64,000 nt of DNA from Schistosoma haematobium (GCF_000699445.3 NC_067200.1:2520450-2584449); one strand, 5' to 3'; counted from the stretch's first letter, positions 11,276-23,590 are shown. The notes: generated by a model from the letters alone, not told the origin. Numbers and translations are program-made.

Positions 11276-11495
11276 GTCATAGTAACAAAATGATTTAATT
11301 TAATCAATAAAACTGAACAATATACTAAGATCAATAGCGATTATTGTAGAATGTCATATAAAATTTAAACACCTTAGAAATATTATCACATTTCACTATT
11401 GTTTAATGGTTATGCAATAATAATAATAATAATTGTAGTAATAATAATAATAGTAACAGTAATGATATTAATAGGAATAGTAATATTAGTAGTAA

Positions 11496-11767
11496 TGTGG
11501 TACGTGCTACTTATATTGATATAAGTAGTATATAACACGAGTCAGGAATGTAATGTCTGGCAGCAGAAGATGAGGGAAGATCAAGAAAGGAAGAACGAGA
11601 ATAGAAAACAATTAGTATAGAAATGCAAGAACAATGAAGTACAAGACAATTATTGAACATTTTGTAAATTAAGTATTATAGTATGATCTTTCTACCTTAC
11701 CAAGTAACTCTGTAATGTTGTGTTGAATATAATTCGGTTATCCTCACCTGTGTTCTCCTTCACTACA
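11496..11767 (+). repeat. TG…CA-bounded repeat with 4-bp duplication
   Basis: 272 bp starting TGTGGTACGTGC and ending CTTCACTACA. It is flanked by GTAA at 11492-11495 and 11768-11771. A near-perfect 22-bp palindrome, CTACTTATA…TATAAGTAG, lies at 11508-11530. Preceded by TAA/TAG microsatellite (11418-11495). Confidence 0.75.
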
Positions 11768-12234
11768 GTAATAGTAATAATAGTAGTAATAATAATCATA
11801 ATAACACTAACAATAATGATAATAAAGGTGTTCTATTCTCTATTGTTAATCGTTTGTTTATTTCCATAATAAAAACAAAAAGACAAAACAAAGTAATCTT
11901 GTTCCCTTAACAATTGAAATACCTTCTATACATACATGTTAATCTTTAATAATAATGAATTATAAGTAGTCTCTTATATCAGTAGTCTATTTTTGTAAAA
12001 TAGAATAGAATAAAATTATTTATCTATCCATATTTAAATCATTATTGAAATAAACTAAATATAGATACTACTTATTATCAAAATATCATTCTTTATGAAA
12101 TCAATAGTTTGTATTCTTTCTGATAAGATAACTATTCATGATTATATATAGATATGTTATATGTTTATAGGGATTATACATAAAAATATCGATTTTACTT
12201 TGTACTATATGAATTCATGAGACGATAAAAGATA
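11768..12234. other. AT-rich spacer
   Basis: A TAATAA-type simple repeat at 11768-11825, then AT-rich sequence with no recognised feature. Confidence 0.45.
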
Positions 12235-13020
12235 AACTATCATAGAAAACGTGGAAACGCTGGACGGTTGTTTCATCCTAGTATGGAACTTCTTACTAGT
12301 ATGCGTTCTTAATCCTAATTGCGGGATCCAAACCTAGGATATTCGGTTTTGTGCGCAAACGATTAACCTTTAAACCACTGAGTGGAGCAGCATCAAACTG
12401 TGTTAATGTCTAAATTCAACCAATGTTATGTCATTGCCCCACCGTCTAATTTTGTCTTCATTGAGTCAATGCCTCACAACAGATATGGTTGAACACCACC
12501 GGTCATGGCTTATCACTAGAAATCCAGGAAATACATTTGATACCAGTCAATAATGAGCACGTAACGATTACTATCAGAAAGGGGGTTTTGAGGGATCGTG
12601 GTAATTTAATAATTGAATTCATAAGTCAGTTGAAGCTAAACCACGTTGGAAAACCTGGTGACATTGGACGGCTGGTTCTTCCAAGTATGGGACTCCTCAG
12701 TAGTACGCGTTCACAAGACTGCTCCAGGGATTCTAACCCACGATATTCGGTTTCGTGTGCGAACGATTAAACCTCTTGACCATTGAGCAGAGCAGCATCC
12801 AACGGTGTTAATGACTAAATTCAACCAATCCACCAAATTTCGACATCGTCCACCATATTGTTCATTCAATCACTGCCTGACAACAGACCCGGTTGAACTT
12901 CACTGGCTTCTACAGGTTGAGCGTTCGCGCACAAGACCCAAGTCTTGTATGCGAATCCTGCCAGCAGAATTGTGGATGCGCATTGCTGAGTATTCTTATA
13001 CTAGGATAAACTGGCCGTCC
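12235..13020. mobile_element. SINE-B tandem minus copies plus + strand end
   Basis: Two minus-strand SINE-B units lie head-to-tail (about 12235-12590 and 12590-12930), joined at 12920-13018 to a + strand ribozyme fragment. The ribozymes are mutated (GAACC for GAAAC in the second). The tandem period is about 370 bp. Confidence 0.65.
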
Positions 13021-13021
13021 A

Positions 13022-13700
13022 ATTCTCAAATAAAACACTGTGAAAACCAACCCAGTCACACTTCATGGCGAAACTCTGGAATATACAGAATCTTTCACGT
13101 ACCTGGGAAGCATCATCGATGAACAAGCAGAATCGGATACGGATGTGATGGCGAGGATTGGGGAGGCAAGGGACACATTCCTTCACTTGAAGAACATATG
13201 CAACTCAAAACAACAGTCTGTCTACCAATATCAAAGTCACAATATTCAATATGAATGTCGAGACAGATTTCCTTTATGGAGCTGAAACATGGAGGACTAC
13301 TACAACCATCGTCAAGCATGTGCAAGTATTTATAAATAGTTGTCTACACAACATACTCAACATCGATTGGTTGGATACGATCAACAACAGTCTGTTTTGT
13401 GAGAGAACGAACCAGTTTTCATCTCTATGGGAGATTGGGACTAGATGTTGTAATTGGATAGGATATACATTACAGAAATCATCAACCAATCTACATCACA
13501 TGAAAAGCGCTAACTTGACATTCTGAATAGAAGCAGTGAAGAGGAAGACCAAAGAATACATTACGCCTGATAATAGAAACAGACATGAAAAGGATGAAAA
13601 GCAACTGGAACAAGCTTAAAACGATTGCCCAGGACAGGTTTGTATAGTGTGTGTTCTGTTGAGCAGCTTATTCTCCTCCATGTGGAGTAAAAGGAGTAAG
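13022..13700 (+). mobile_element. RTE/SR2-like LINE 3' fragment, twin of 9305-10140
   Basis: + strand. It reads NPVTLHGETLEYTESFTYLG and SIIDEQAESDTDVMARIGEA, then NSCLHNILNIDWLDTINNSL, and decays towards the AAAGGAGTAAGTAA tail. It is interrupted by frameshifts near 13510-13560. Confidence 0.8.
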
Positions 13701-14025
13701 TAATTAAGCTTCAGCGGATTTATTTCTTTGTTCAATATTATATTATCTTTTTTAATAGCATTCATCTTGCTAGCCTTACAATTTTCTTATTATTCTATTT
13801 GTCACTTACATTTAAGTGTATAGACCTAATGTCCTAACATAGGCTGATATATGTATATGTATGTATGTATATATACATATTTGTCCCAGTTTATACATTG
13901 TTAAAAAATGAATGACCTTCGGGATATTTTGAAACATAATTTATCATTATGAACATATGATATAACAATTTATTTAAATGGATGGAAATATATATGTTTT
14001 CGGCAAATGACTTTGACTGGTAGAG

Positions 14026-14065
14026 AATGAAGAAGAAGAAGAAGAACAAGAACAAGAAGAAGGAA
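14026..14065 (+). repeat. GAA-rich simple repeat
   Basis: AGAAGAAGAAGAAGAACAAG-type purine tract. The flanks 13700-14025 are AT-rich with no recognised feature. Confidence 0.7.
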
Positions 14066-14170
14066 AAGAAATGTAACTTGATTGATAATAATCAAATGAT
14101 ACAAATTGAAAACGATTAGTTCTTGTAGATTTTAGTTATCTTTCAAAACAAACAAAACAATAAAAGATAT

Positions 14171-14310
14171 TGATGGAGTTTTGTTCTCTGAGCTGGATGG
14201 TTTGGTCGTGGAGCTTTCATCGTTCTTCTGAAAGCTCCACGACCAAACCATCCAGCTCAGAGAACAAAACTCCATCAAAATCATCCACCTGAGCTACAAA
14301 TCTTCTCCAC
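14171..14310. repeat. Perfect 49-bp hairpin from Penelope-like element ends
   Basis: Arms 14171-14219 and 14229-14277 are exact inverted repeats with a 9-bp loop. The arm sequence (GAGTTTTGTTCTCTGAGCTG…) is the 3' region of the Penelope-like element seen at 23945-24621. The + arm continues to about 14310 with further element 3' sequence (CACCTGAGCTACAAATCTTC). Confidence 0.8.
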
Positions 14311-14334
14311 CATCTCAATAAAAGATATATTTAA

Positions 14335-14530
14335 TCGTTGAATTCATGAATTTATTGAAGCTAAATCATTATGAATAGATAGGTTCTGGGTTCAAATCCC
14401 TTGAATGGCATTGTAAATGGGCACTACTGAGAAATCTTATACTAGGATGAAACTATTGTCCAGTGCATTCAGATTTTTCATGGTGACCTAGCTTTAATCA
14501 ACTCATGAATTCAACTATTAAATATAAGAT
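14335..14530. mobile_element. SINE-B degenerate snapback
   Basis: A short minus piece (to about 14375) joins a + strand copy with B-box-like GGGTTCAAATC and a decayed ribozyme. Confidence 0.55.
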
Positions 14531-14814
14531 ATAATTTAAGTATGTAGCCTTGTTTAGAAGGATGAACATAGAGTGGATTTATGGCTTAATTGGTTGATTT
14601 TTATTTCAAACATTATTCAACATTCATTACAATGTAACAGTTCATCTTCATTGTGTACTGAAACTGATTTTAAGTTAGTAATTTCTTTGATAAGTCTTCT
14701 AGATTCAGTTCCTAAACTCTTCTAGTAACCTTCAGGTTAAATCTACACACATCGAATTGAATACAAGAGAAAAGGTGCGACATATAGAAGAAATACTTTA
14801 TTTCAAATGTTCAT

Positions 14815-15110
14815 TTATATCCAGAAAATCTTGAGTATTTATAAGTACTTTAGACGGCTTTGGGCCTCTGGAAATTTCTGGAACGCTACTAAACATAATA
14901 TCAGTATAAATATTCATCCAAACAGAAATTCGACATGTGATTTGTTACTTACTAGATGTTTCTGGAAAAGCTTCTGTTGAATGCTGATTAGATAAGATGT
15001 TTGTCGATGTCTTCAGAGCTTTTTGTTTTGACCTTTTTCGATAAGCTTTCTGGATCTCTTCAACAATACAAAAACGTATAGATGGAATTAGCCATCTCTT
15101 TATTATTCGT
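14815..15110. repeat. Unclassified repeat, copy 1
   Basis: It shares about 290 bp with 58960-59225, with blocks such as TTAGATAAGATGTTT and AAGCTTTCTGGATCTCTTC. No coding potential or ends recognised. Confidence 0.55.
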
Positions 15111-15275
15111 TAGAGATCTTTGAATATGAAAAGGTTCCGATTAATAATCAATATCTTTCAAAATTGATCTTTTGATCTGATCATAAAGGATATGTAAAAG
15201 GTTTTTTCAATAGTTGTATAAAACATCCCAGTATCTAGATTATAATCTTCTCGGAAGGTTGAAGCAAATTACTTG

Positions 15276-15554
15276 TGTAGTCAATGAGAAAACCATTGGG
15301 GACAATCAAATGTACGTGAATACAAAATCACAGAATCTCTTAGTAAAATCTGAAAACCACCTAGTAAATGGTTCATTTGTGAAATATCCATCAATTGTCA
15401 CAGACTTCACTGTTCCTTCGTTTCCACATCAATCATTCTCTGTTTTCGTTCTCTTCTCTTCGATCTTCTTAAACTTCTACCACCAGTCATTTCACATTCG
15501 ATTGATGATATATACTACTGATATCTGTCGACATCAGTAGCAGACACGACACCA

Positions 15555-15555
<1 letters not shown>
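15276..15555 (-). repeat. TG…CA-bounded repeat
   Basis: Minus-strand copy. It starts TGTAGTCAATGAGA on the left and carries ACTGATATCTG…CATCAGTAG near the right end. It abuts a TA microsatellite. Confidence 0.65.

Positions 15556-15621
<66 letters not shown>
15556..15621. repeat. (TA)n microsatellite
   Basis: About 33 uninterrupted TA units. Confidence 0.95.
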
Positions 15622-15624
<3 letters not shown>

Positions 15625-15954
15625 GTCTTTTGTCCTACTCCGATTAGATAGTGTGATCATCGTCCTTGATATACATTCATTTTATCTAAAACATATAAAT
15701 GTTTTCAGTGATACAGTCACGTTGTAATAACCCTGTTCAATAACTGAGTTCAGTCATTTGAAATCTACCCCCTCACTTTCATCCGAAGTGGTAATAATCT
15801 TGTAATGAGTTTTCATTACAGAATAACTTTATTTTGGATAGCATTAACAACTAATCTTTATTATAATTTGCCTACAGGTTAGACTGTTCTAAACAAACAT
15901 AATAATACACTCGATATTAATTTGGTCTTAGATGTGCTCTCAAGTAACTCACTG

Positions 15955-16250
15955 AAGACAATGGTGGATGTTTCGCTCAATTTTGTGGATTAGTTGAAGT
16001 TAGACATTAAAACAGTCGGATGCCGACCGGCTCAGTGGTCTGGAGGTTAAATAATGACGTGCGAGACCGATAGATCCTGGGTTCGAATCTCTCGGGATAA
16101 GATCGTGGATGAACACTGCTGAGGGGTCCCGCAGTAGGACGAAACGGCCGTCCAGTGCTTTCAGGTTTTTCATGGTGGTCTAGCTTCAACTGACTCATGA
16201 TCTTAACTATTAAATTCACTATAATGTACGCAAAACCCCTTTTGATATTA
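15955..16250 (+). mobile_element. SINE-B copy with tRNA-like head
   Basis: Head at about 16018-16095 (CGGCTCAGTGGTCTGGAGG, GGGTTCGAATC). The ribozyme at 16112-16158 has perfect stems II and III and ACTG/CAGT in stem I, but core CTGAGGG (A9 lost). Ends AAAACCCCTTTTGATA. Confidence 0.75.
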
Positions 16251-16549
16251 AATCATATAGACAGTGAGATTTTGATCATTGTTGCTTCGTATAAAAAATT
16301 GACACAAATTATGGACTAGTGAATCTCACCATATTGGTTTACAAGTTGTTAACTAACTATAAAATCACAAGATTTTGGATTTAATCTCTTGTAAGGTGAA
16401 GGTAAATCTGACATCATAACGCAACAACGGTCTAGTTGTTCTTACTTTTCAATGATTTCTCAATTGTTGATGAATTCTACAAACACAAGTCGTCAGTTTA
16501 GTAAGTTTGATTTATTCCTGTGATTTAATAAATGAAGCACGAAAAGAAC

Positions 16550-17345
16550 ACTTACCTACTTACACCAGGTACCCCTACTGGTGGAACATAGGCCTCATTC
16601 TACATCGAACTCCGTCCTGGACAATCTTTTCCAGTTAATTCCAGTTGCTATTCATACTTTTCATGTCCGATTTCATTTCTAAAAGCAGTGTGTCCCTTGA
16701 TTTTCCTCATTTTCGTTCCCCTTCACGATTCCATATTAGTGTCTGCCTTGTGATGCAGCTTGATGATTTCCTCAATGTCTGTCCTATCCACTTCCAACGT
16801 CTTTTCTTGATTTCCTGTACAGATGGAAGCCGGTTTGTTCACTGCCATAGTAAACTATTGCTGATGTTATCTCGTATAGACAACTGTTTATAAATACTTG
16901 TAAATTTTTGATGATAGTTGTGGTAGTTCTGCGAGTTTCAACTTCATACAATAGATCTGTCTTCACATTCGTGTTGAATATTCTGACTTTCATAATGGCT
17001 TGCAGACATTTGTTTTGAATTCGATATGTTCTTCAATCGCAAGAATGCTATCTTTGATTTACCAATCCTCGTCTTTACGTGTGCATCAGATACTCCTTAT
17101 TCATCGATAATGCCGTGCAGATACATGAAAGTTTCCACCTCTTCTAGAATTTCTTTAGCGATTGCAATTGAGTTGGTTTTTACCGTGTTGTGTTCGAAGA
17201 TGTTGCTTTCTCCCTTGTGTATTTTGAAGTCCGCTGATTGCAGAAGTTGCTGCTACACTACTTATTTTCATTGGATAATGTGTATGAGATAGAAGGGTCA
17301 GGTCATCTACGAAGTCTAAATCGTCTAGTTGCTCACTAAGCTGTC
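16550..17345 (-). mobile_element. RTE/SR2-like LINE fragment
   Basis: Minus strand. ORF remnants read KVRIFNTNVKTDLLYEVETR and TTTTIIKNLQVFINSCL. It extends to the FCTTTCTACG-type region near the RT core at 17330. Multiple frameshifts. Confidence 0.7.
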
Positions 17346-17644
17346 TATTGTACTCCTTACTTCCCTACAAATATGAAGGTCTTTATCATTCAGTCAATCA
17401 CAATGAATATAGTCGACTTATTGTCATTATTCGCCTCAAATCAATCAATCCATCAACATCCCTATATTCCATCAGTTGGAAGCACAAAATATACAATCAT
17501 ATTAAATAACGGTAACAAGAAGTGATCAATAACTTATTCTTTATAAAAACGAATGTGAAGTTATCCGGTTCGCGTTAAAGACAATAATAGAAGAAATAGA
17601 CCATGCTAAATGTCGTCACGTATAGTTCATATATATATGAAGTT

Positions 17645-17990
17645 GTGGAGATTGTTATGTTTTTTGATTAAGATCATGAATCGTTTGATGATAGACAACC
17701 ATTGAAAACCTAGAAGCATTGAACGACCGTTTCATCCTAGTATGAAGTTTCACGACAGTGAGCATTCACGATCCAGCATATAGGACTCAAACTCAAGATA
17801 TTTGTTCTCACGTGTAAGTGCTTAACCACTGAGTGGGTCGGTATCTTACGGTATTAATGTTTAAAATCAACTAATCCATGATCTTGCACAACTCTTTATC
17901 CATTGTCTGAGGTAGATAACTTTCTCACATCCGATATGGATTAGACTTCACTATTCACAGCTTCATTATTCACGGTATCCTTATTAAAAT
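17645..17990 (-). mobile_element. SINE-B copy, diverged subfamily
   Basis: GAGATTGTTATGTTTTTTGA start and a tRNA-like head near 17790-17850, with a decayed ribozyme at about 17727-17765. A further degenerate SINE-B-like trace runs to about 18300. Confidence 0.6.
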
Positions 17991-18339
17991 TATTTGATTT
18001 TATGGTTTACATGGTAAACTGACTTTAGTTGGACAACATCTAGAAACCGAGGAGAAAAGAATAGCTATTTCATGACATTATAGAAAATCTTATTCTATGT
18101 TCATTTATAGCTTCACTTACTATCGAACCTAGAACTTTCAGGTTTCATAGCGATTACTCAATCTTTAAACCATTAAATCCGCATCCAATAGTATACATTT
18201 TCAAATTCAATCGATTTGTGGACCGTGGTGGAGCATTGCTGAAGTGTTCCATACTAGAACAGAAATGAAGGGATTCTTGATTTTCTGTAATTCTCTAACT
18301 AAGGTCATTTCACTAGTTGATGATCAGTTTTTCTAATTT

Positions 18340-18610
18340 AGTCACACACACATTTGAGACGAATGGTACTAGCTTCGAGTCTAGGGGTGAATATCAACTC
18401 TGGTATACAAGTACACCCAGCTGACGAGTTCAAAATAGGACGAAACACGCGTCCTGAACTCCACTACTAGCCATCATCCATCCATACTTATAATGCTTAT
18501 GACTTAAGGCACTATCGATGCAATACTCATTGGATTTACATAAGTCAGCAAGTGATTGATCCATTGCAGCCCTAAATAACAACGGGAATATTCAAACAAA
18601 CAATACGAAG
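18340..18610 (+). mobile_element. Smα copy
   Basis: Includes the tRNA-derived B-box-like region (GGTACTAGCTTCGAGTC), the ribozyme at 18415-18459 and the 3' segment to CAAACAATACGAAG. Region 18611-19057 is AT-rich with no feature seen. Confidence 0.7.
18415..18459 (+). ncRNA. Smα hammerhead, partly degenerate
   Basis: CTGACGA and GAAAC are intact, and stem II pairs through one wobble (GTTC/GGAC). Stem III has one mismatch (ACACGCGT) and stem I is weakened (ACCCAG/CTGAAC). Some activity is possible but doubtful. Confidence 0.65.
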
Positions 18611-19057
18611 TAGATCTTGTTTAATCAACTTGAAAAAAGATAACACAATTAAGAATTGTAATGTATAGGGTACTACAAACAGAATTTGTCAGCCTGATTA
18701 TTATGTCGGATAAATTGTAAAGTTATGTCATCAATAGAAAATGCGTAGTTATTATTATTTAATAAACATTATGCAATTGCGCAGTTACCATTATAACTAA
18801 GATAAGCAATATGAATGTCATTGAGTAGTGCGAAGAATGAACCTACTTGACTACAATAGTCGTTAATATTGTTCAAAAAATGAGAATTAAGACGAGTCTA
18901 CTGCGCCTGACAGGAAACATATGATGTTAATAGTATCTATATATGTGAACAAAAGGGTCGTTATTTGTTTATTAATTAATCTACCCCTCCCCTACTAGGG
19001 ATATTTACTTCATAGAATGCACCCTATGTCTTCTGTTAGATGTTTCCTTAGTATTAT

Positions 19058-19353
19058 TGTAGTGAACAGAACACGGGTAAGGGGCATCAAATTACAGAGT
19101 TACTTGTTAAAATAGAAAATCCATATAGTAAATTGTTAATTTGCAAAATATTAATCCATCATATCAACCTGGACTATTCCAGTTGCAAACATCAATTCAT
19201 TGCCTCATATTTTATTGTTCATGAATTTTCTTACAAATTGCATTGTGTTCCCGCTCTTCCTTTCTTGATCTTCCCCCATCTTCTTCTGCCAGACATTATA
19301 TTTTTAACTCGCGTCATATACTACTTACATTAATATAAGTAGCACGCACCACA
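19058..19353 (-). repeat. TG…CA-bounded repeat with 4-bp duplication
   Basis: 296 bp starting TGTAGTGAACAG and ending CACGCACCACA. Flanked by TTAT at 19054-19057 and 19354-19357. Palindrome CTACTTACA…TATAAGTAG at 19321-19342. Confidence 0.75.
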
Positions 19354-19374
19354 TTATCTTTTCGAAAGCTAGCA

Positions 19375-19640
19375 TAAGGTTGTAGAGATTATCAGAAATC
19401 AATCAAAGTTAGTCAACTAATTGAAAACTTAGAAGCACTAGACAATTGTTTTGTTTTAATATAAGACTTCTAATCTGTGCAAATTCATAACTCTGCTACT
19501 GGAAAATGATTTCAGGATCTTCGATCTCACATGTGAACGTTTAATCATCAAATTCATGTGCTGGTGTAGATGTCTATGTTTAGTTAATCAATGATATTGC
19601 GTAACTATTTTTCTTTGCTTTCAATGGGTACCTTCTAATC
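19375..19640 (-). mobile_element. SINE-B degenerate copy
   Basis: Block order of SINE-B is retained (GAAAACTTAGAAGCACTAGAC, tRNA-like remnant near 19520-19570) with many substitutions and no functional ribozyme. Confidence 0.5.
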
Positions 19641-19689
19641 AACCGACAGTAATCCTTCTATTTTATATGAACCAACAACTCATTCGAAT

Positions 19690-19985
19690 ATCTGTTTAAG
19701 TCATGTCTTTTAGAAGATAGATTATGCTACTATATCAACGCGAAATCAAACAGTACTTTATTTTAATATATGAAAATCATGCATTACATAAATCATTTAC
19801 ATATCCACTTTCAATTGTCCTTTACATACTTCATCATTCTTTCGAATGTGTTATTATTTCGAATGCTCTTGATTTCCTCTCCTCTTCTCTTTATTTCACT
19901 CCTCTTCTGATAAGTATTCTATTTTGAATTCCTACTACATACTACTTATATCTGTCCGTATAGTAATAGCGTACAGTCTGATAAT
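19690..19985 (-). repeat. TG…CA-bounded repeat, degenerate
   Basis: Retains internal blocks and a damaged palindrome near 19943-19965 (ACTACTTATATCTG). Ends not definable. A short CCGGGCTTGGGACCGGCAGT-type block at 20060-20120 recurs in inverse form at 28778-28865. Confidence 0.5.
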
Positions 19986-20383
19986 TTTTGGTTAGCGCTT
20001 TTTTAGCTATTTAGTTTTCTACAAGATATAGTCGTTAACTATATGTCCAATCCTACTCCTTTATCCGGGCTTGGGACCGGCAGTAGCCCCAAAGGGGCTC
20101 CAGCTCGAGGTACACCCTGATAATAGTACACAGTGATGTCATAATACATTGTAATTTTTAAACTATAAATAACTATGATAGTAGTCAGTTTGAACTAAAC
20201 TATTCACACTTCTTTTTTAACCAGTTATTTCTTGTTATTGATATTGATCATCAAAAGAAATCTATGAAAAATAATGGAGAAAAACATATTAATACTTTTA
20301 AAGACTGAGGTGAATAAGATGTCATGATATCGGAAGTAACAGTATAGCTAACAATATTCATCTCCCAATGGAATAGGTCTTGT

Positions 20384-20650
20384 TGTAGTGAAGGTGAGCA
20401 CAAGTGTGGACACCCAGACGTATGTGAATATAAAATTACAGATTCTGTTAGTTAAATTTGAGCATCATACAGTAAATTCTTCATTTGCATAAGTGTCAAT
20501 CAATCGTCTCAAGATTCATTGTTCTTTCGTTTACACACCAAACATTCTCTGTTCTCGTTCTCTTCTCTTTGATCTTCTTCACCAGACATTTCACTTTCAT
20601 TTGATCATACATATTACTTATATATGTTGACATCAGTAGTACACACTGCA
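20384..20650 (-). repeat. TG…CA-bounded repeat
   Basis: Starts TGTAGTGAAGGTGAGC and ends ACACACTGCA. No clear flanking duplication. Confidence 0.6.
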
Positions 20651-20664
20651 CCGTCAGTATCCTG

Positions 20665-21245
20665 TTATGGAAATTGTTAGATTTAATTGAGATCACGAAC
20701 CCATTTTGGTTATGGGGCCAGTGAGTACGTGGAAGCAATGGACAGTTGTTTCGTCTTGACACGAGACTCTTCGAAAGAGCACGTCAACCACCATGGAAGT
20801 GTGAACCAAACTCAGCTCATTTGGTTTTGTACGTAAATATTCAGTCTCCAGATCAATGTATAAGGCTCCTGTGTTGTACTAATCTAATTCCAATTATTCA
20901 CGAAACTGTGCGTCTATCTTTCATTCCTCACATCCAAAATAGTTGAGCTTTACTGGTCAAGGCTTCTCACTAGAACTCCAGGAATCTCCTCTGCAAGTTA
21001 GTTACGTGAATCAAATGAAGTTAGACCTGTACACCATCGGAGCTCGTTTTAGTAGCTGAGAGGTTATGCTTTCGCGCATCGGAACGATATTTCAGGGTTC
21101 AATCACTCGTGTTAGAATCGCAGATACAAAATGATACATAGTTGCATAATAGGACAAAACAGCTTTCCATTGTTCCCAAGTTTTTATTAGTGTTTTAACT
21201 TCGATCGGTTTACAATTTCAATAAAACCAACATTAATTGTCTATG
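20665..21245. mobile_element. SINE-B inverted pair, old
   Basis: Minus copy (about 20665-20990) and + copy (about 20990-21245) are head-to-head. Ribozymes and heads are strongly decayed. 21246-21567 is AT-rich with nothing recognised. Confidence 0.55.
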
Positions 21246-21567
21246 ATATGATGACCCCTTTAAACTTCTGGACTGTTATTTTTCTAAATGTACATTTATT
21301 GTCATGGATTTTCCTGTTTAAAAATTGTTTAAATTAACCTACTGTAAATTAATCATTAAGAAACTCGAAATGTATCACCATGGAGATTCGTCCTTTATAG
21401 AAACTTATGGTGATTACTGTAAAATTCATACATTCAATACAATAATCAATGAAAATTAGAGATGTCATGGTAAGAAGATTGATCGTTAACATTTATGAAT
21501 GAATATGATAACTAACTAATCACTATCTTAAAACGGTTTATATACAGTTTTTGAATATAATTTATTT

Positions 21568-21692
21568 AAGAGTGTTATCCCTCAGGGACGAGCATAGGCC
21601 ACCTATCAGCATTCTCCATCCAACTCTATCCTCGGCAATCCTTACCAGTTGTTTCCAGTTGCTATTCATTCTTTTCATGTCTACTTTCAATT
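21568..21692 (-). mobile_element. RTE/SR2-like LINE 3' end fragment
   Basis: Block GACGAGCATAGGCCACCTAT and the adjoining 3' end, minus strand. Truncated at 21692. Confidence 0.65.
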
Positions 21693-21734
21693 CCCAGATT
21701 TCAATTCATTTTGTATTGTCTGTTTCAATCTTCC

Positions 21735-22525
21735 CATTGATTTTTAAAACTGCAATTGGTCAGTCTCTTATTGACATATGTGCATCCACTGAGGATTGCC
21801 TTGATAGTATCTTAAGTCATAAGAATTATAAGTATGGATGGATGTTGGCTAGTATTGGAATTCAGGTCGCACTTTTCATCTTATTTAGTACTCTTTAGCT
21901 GGGTATATCTGCATCCCAGAATTAATGTTCACTCGAGTCAATCTGAATAGTATGCATATATGCCAATAAGAGATCGATCAATTACAGTTCTCAACATCAA
22001 TGAGAAGATTCAAACAAATAATATAAAATGAATTTAAACTTCTCCCTATTGCATAGGCAAGTGGCCACCAGAACTCACTAGCTAAGTGAATAACGTAATG
22101 GTGTTTAAATCGAATTGTATTGGGTTCGAGCCCTGGATAGCATATCAACTGTAGACTGAAGATATATCCAGTTGACAAGTACCAAATAGGAAGAAACGCG
22201 CTTCCTTGATTTCACTGACAGTCATTATCCATTTTTGCCTAGAATGCTTATGAATTAAGGCAATATCGAGGCAATTTGTACAGAATGCACATATGCCGAT
22301 AAGCGACTGATTAATTGCAGTCTTAAACATCAATGCGAAAATTCAAGTAAACCATAACTCACTGGCTAAGTTAATAACATGATAATGTCCAAATCGAATT
22401 TTACTGGGTTCGAGCCCTGAACTGCGCCTCAATAATGAGATTCAGATACATCCAGTTGACTAGTCTCAAATAGGACAAGACATTCATTCTGGATTTCATT
22501 ACTAGCCACTATCCATCTTTTGGGG
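21735..22525. mobile_element. Smα cluster: minus copy plus tandem + copies
   Basis: Minus copy at 21735-21940, then a + run 21945-22525 containing two partial units head-to-tail. Both + ribozymes are mutated (TTGACAA at about 22170; TTGACTA at about 22454). tRNA-like boxes (GGCTAAGTTAATAACATG and GGGTTCGAGCCC) occur twice. The second unit lacks about 50 bp between the 3' segment and the head. Confidence 0.75.
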
Positions 22526-22604
22526 TACTTAGCCTGTTGTATACCCTGATGATGTTCTCGTAACTTTCGAGGTGCCTGATCTGTAAAAGACGATAGGACA
22601 GTGC

Positions 22605-23018
22605 TGTTCGGAACGTTAGGTCCTCAAAACTCACTTGGGATAGGACCTAATTTTGTAATTTTATTTACAAGATTTGAATTTCTTTGTTTTCGCGACAAAG
22701 GCGCTCTTGTCACCATGTCGTATTTCCCACTGGGAAATATCTTAAATGCTATTGGTCCGTTGCATCTTTTAGTATGCTATTTGGTAACTCTTCCCAAGGA
22801 CGGTTTTATACTGTATATATACGTTTTGAATTGTGTTTGTTGTTATCGCTCGTTTCTGGCTGTTTTGTAGGATATACGTCCCCATTCCAAACTTGGACTT
22901 CTCTCTCTAGTTAGTGTGGCTGGGACGCATCAAATAACTAGCTTACTATACTTTGGTCATTGAGATCTTGTTTCTTGTTCGTAGATTAAGTGAACTCGTG
23001 ATAGCTTCAATCGTAGCA
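22605..23018 (+). mobile_element. Solo LTR
   Basis: 414 bp starting TGTTCGGAACG and ending TAGCA, flanked by GTGC at 22601-22604 and 23019-23022. A TATA-like TATATATACG lies at about 22815. Related copies at 786-975 and 51445-51805. No internal retrotransposon coding region is present. Confidence 0.7.
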
Positions 23019-23436
23019 GTGCATAATGCTATTGTTGTATGCTAGATTCAAAGAGAATGGTATACTATATCCATGCAAATCCGCTTTGTTATTGTTCTTA
23101 TTGTTGTATTATTATTTATCTTTGCTTCAAATAAGATTTCACTACACTTTAGTATCATTCAATAATAGTGAATAAATAAAAAGAGTATTTTCCATATGTA
23201 AATATCACAATTGCATTACTTCTTCATATAAGTAGAATGAATGAATAGCTATAAACTTTTATAGATTAGTTCATTCATTCATTCATTAGGGAATTTTATT
23301 TGATACTTACGTTTCTTCTTCTTCTTTTTTTTGTTTGGATTTTGGCAAAATTAATTTGCATTACATGAATGGTGTATAATAATAAATTAAGGGAAAGAAA
23401 TTCAGGGAAAATTTTAATGTTTCATTTCTCTATTAT

Positions 23437-23467
23437 TATTATTATTATTACTATTACTAGTAGTATT

Positions 23468-23498
<31 letters not shown>

Positions 23499-23543
23499 GT
23501 AGTAGTAGTAGTAGTAGTAGTAGCAGTAGCAGTGGTAGTAGTG

Positions 23544-23587
<44 letters not shown>

Positions 23588-23590
23588 TAA
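23437..23590 (+). repeat. (TTA)n/(TAG)n compound microsatellite
   Basis: TTA units to about 23495, then TAG units to 23588. An apparent I/S-rich ORF here is only the translated repeat. A T/C-rich tract follows at 23640-23712. The region 23023-23436 is AT-rich without features. Confidence 0.95.

Noticed and set aside
11508..11530. Possible hammerhead in the TG…CA repeat (CTGATGTCGACAG variant)
   Set aside because: Only part of the core is present (CTGATGT, not CTGANGA) and no stem II/GAAA arrangement follows.
23369..23590. Ser/Ile homopolymer-rich 73-aa ORF
   Set aside because: Translation of a (TTA)/(TAG) microsatellite.
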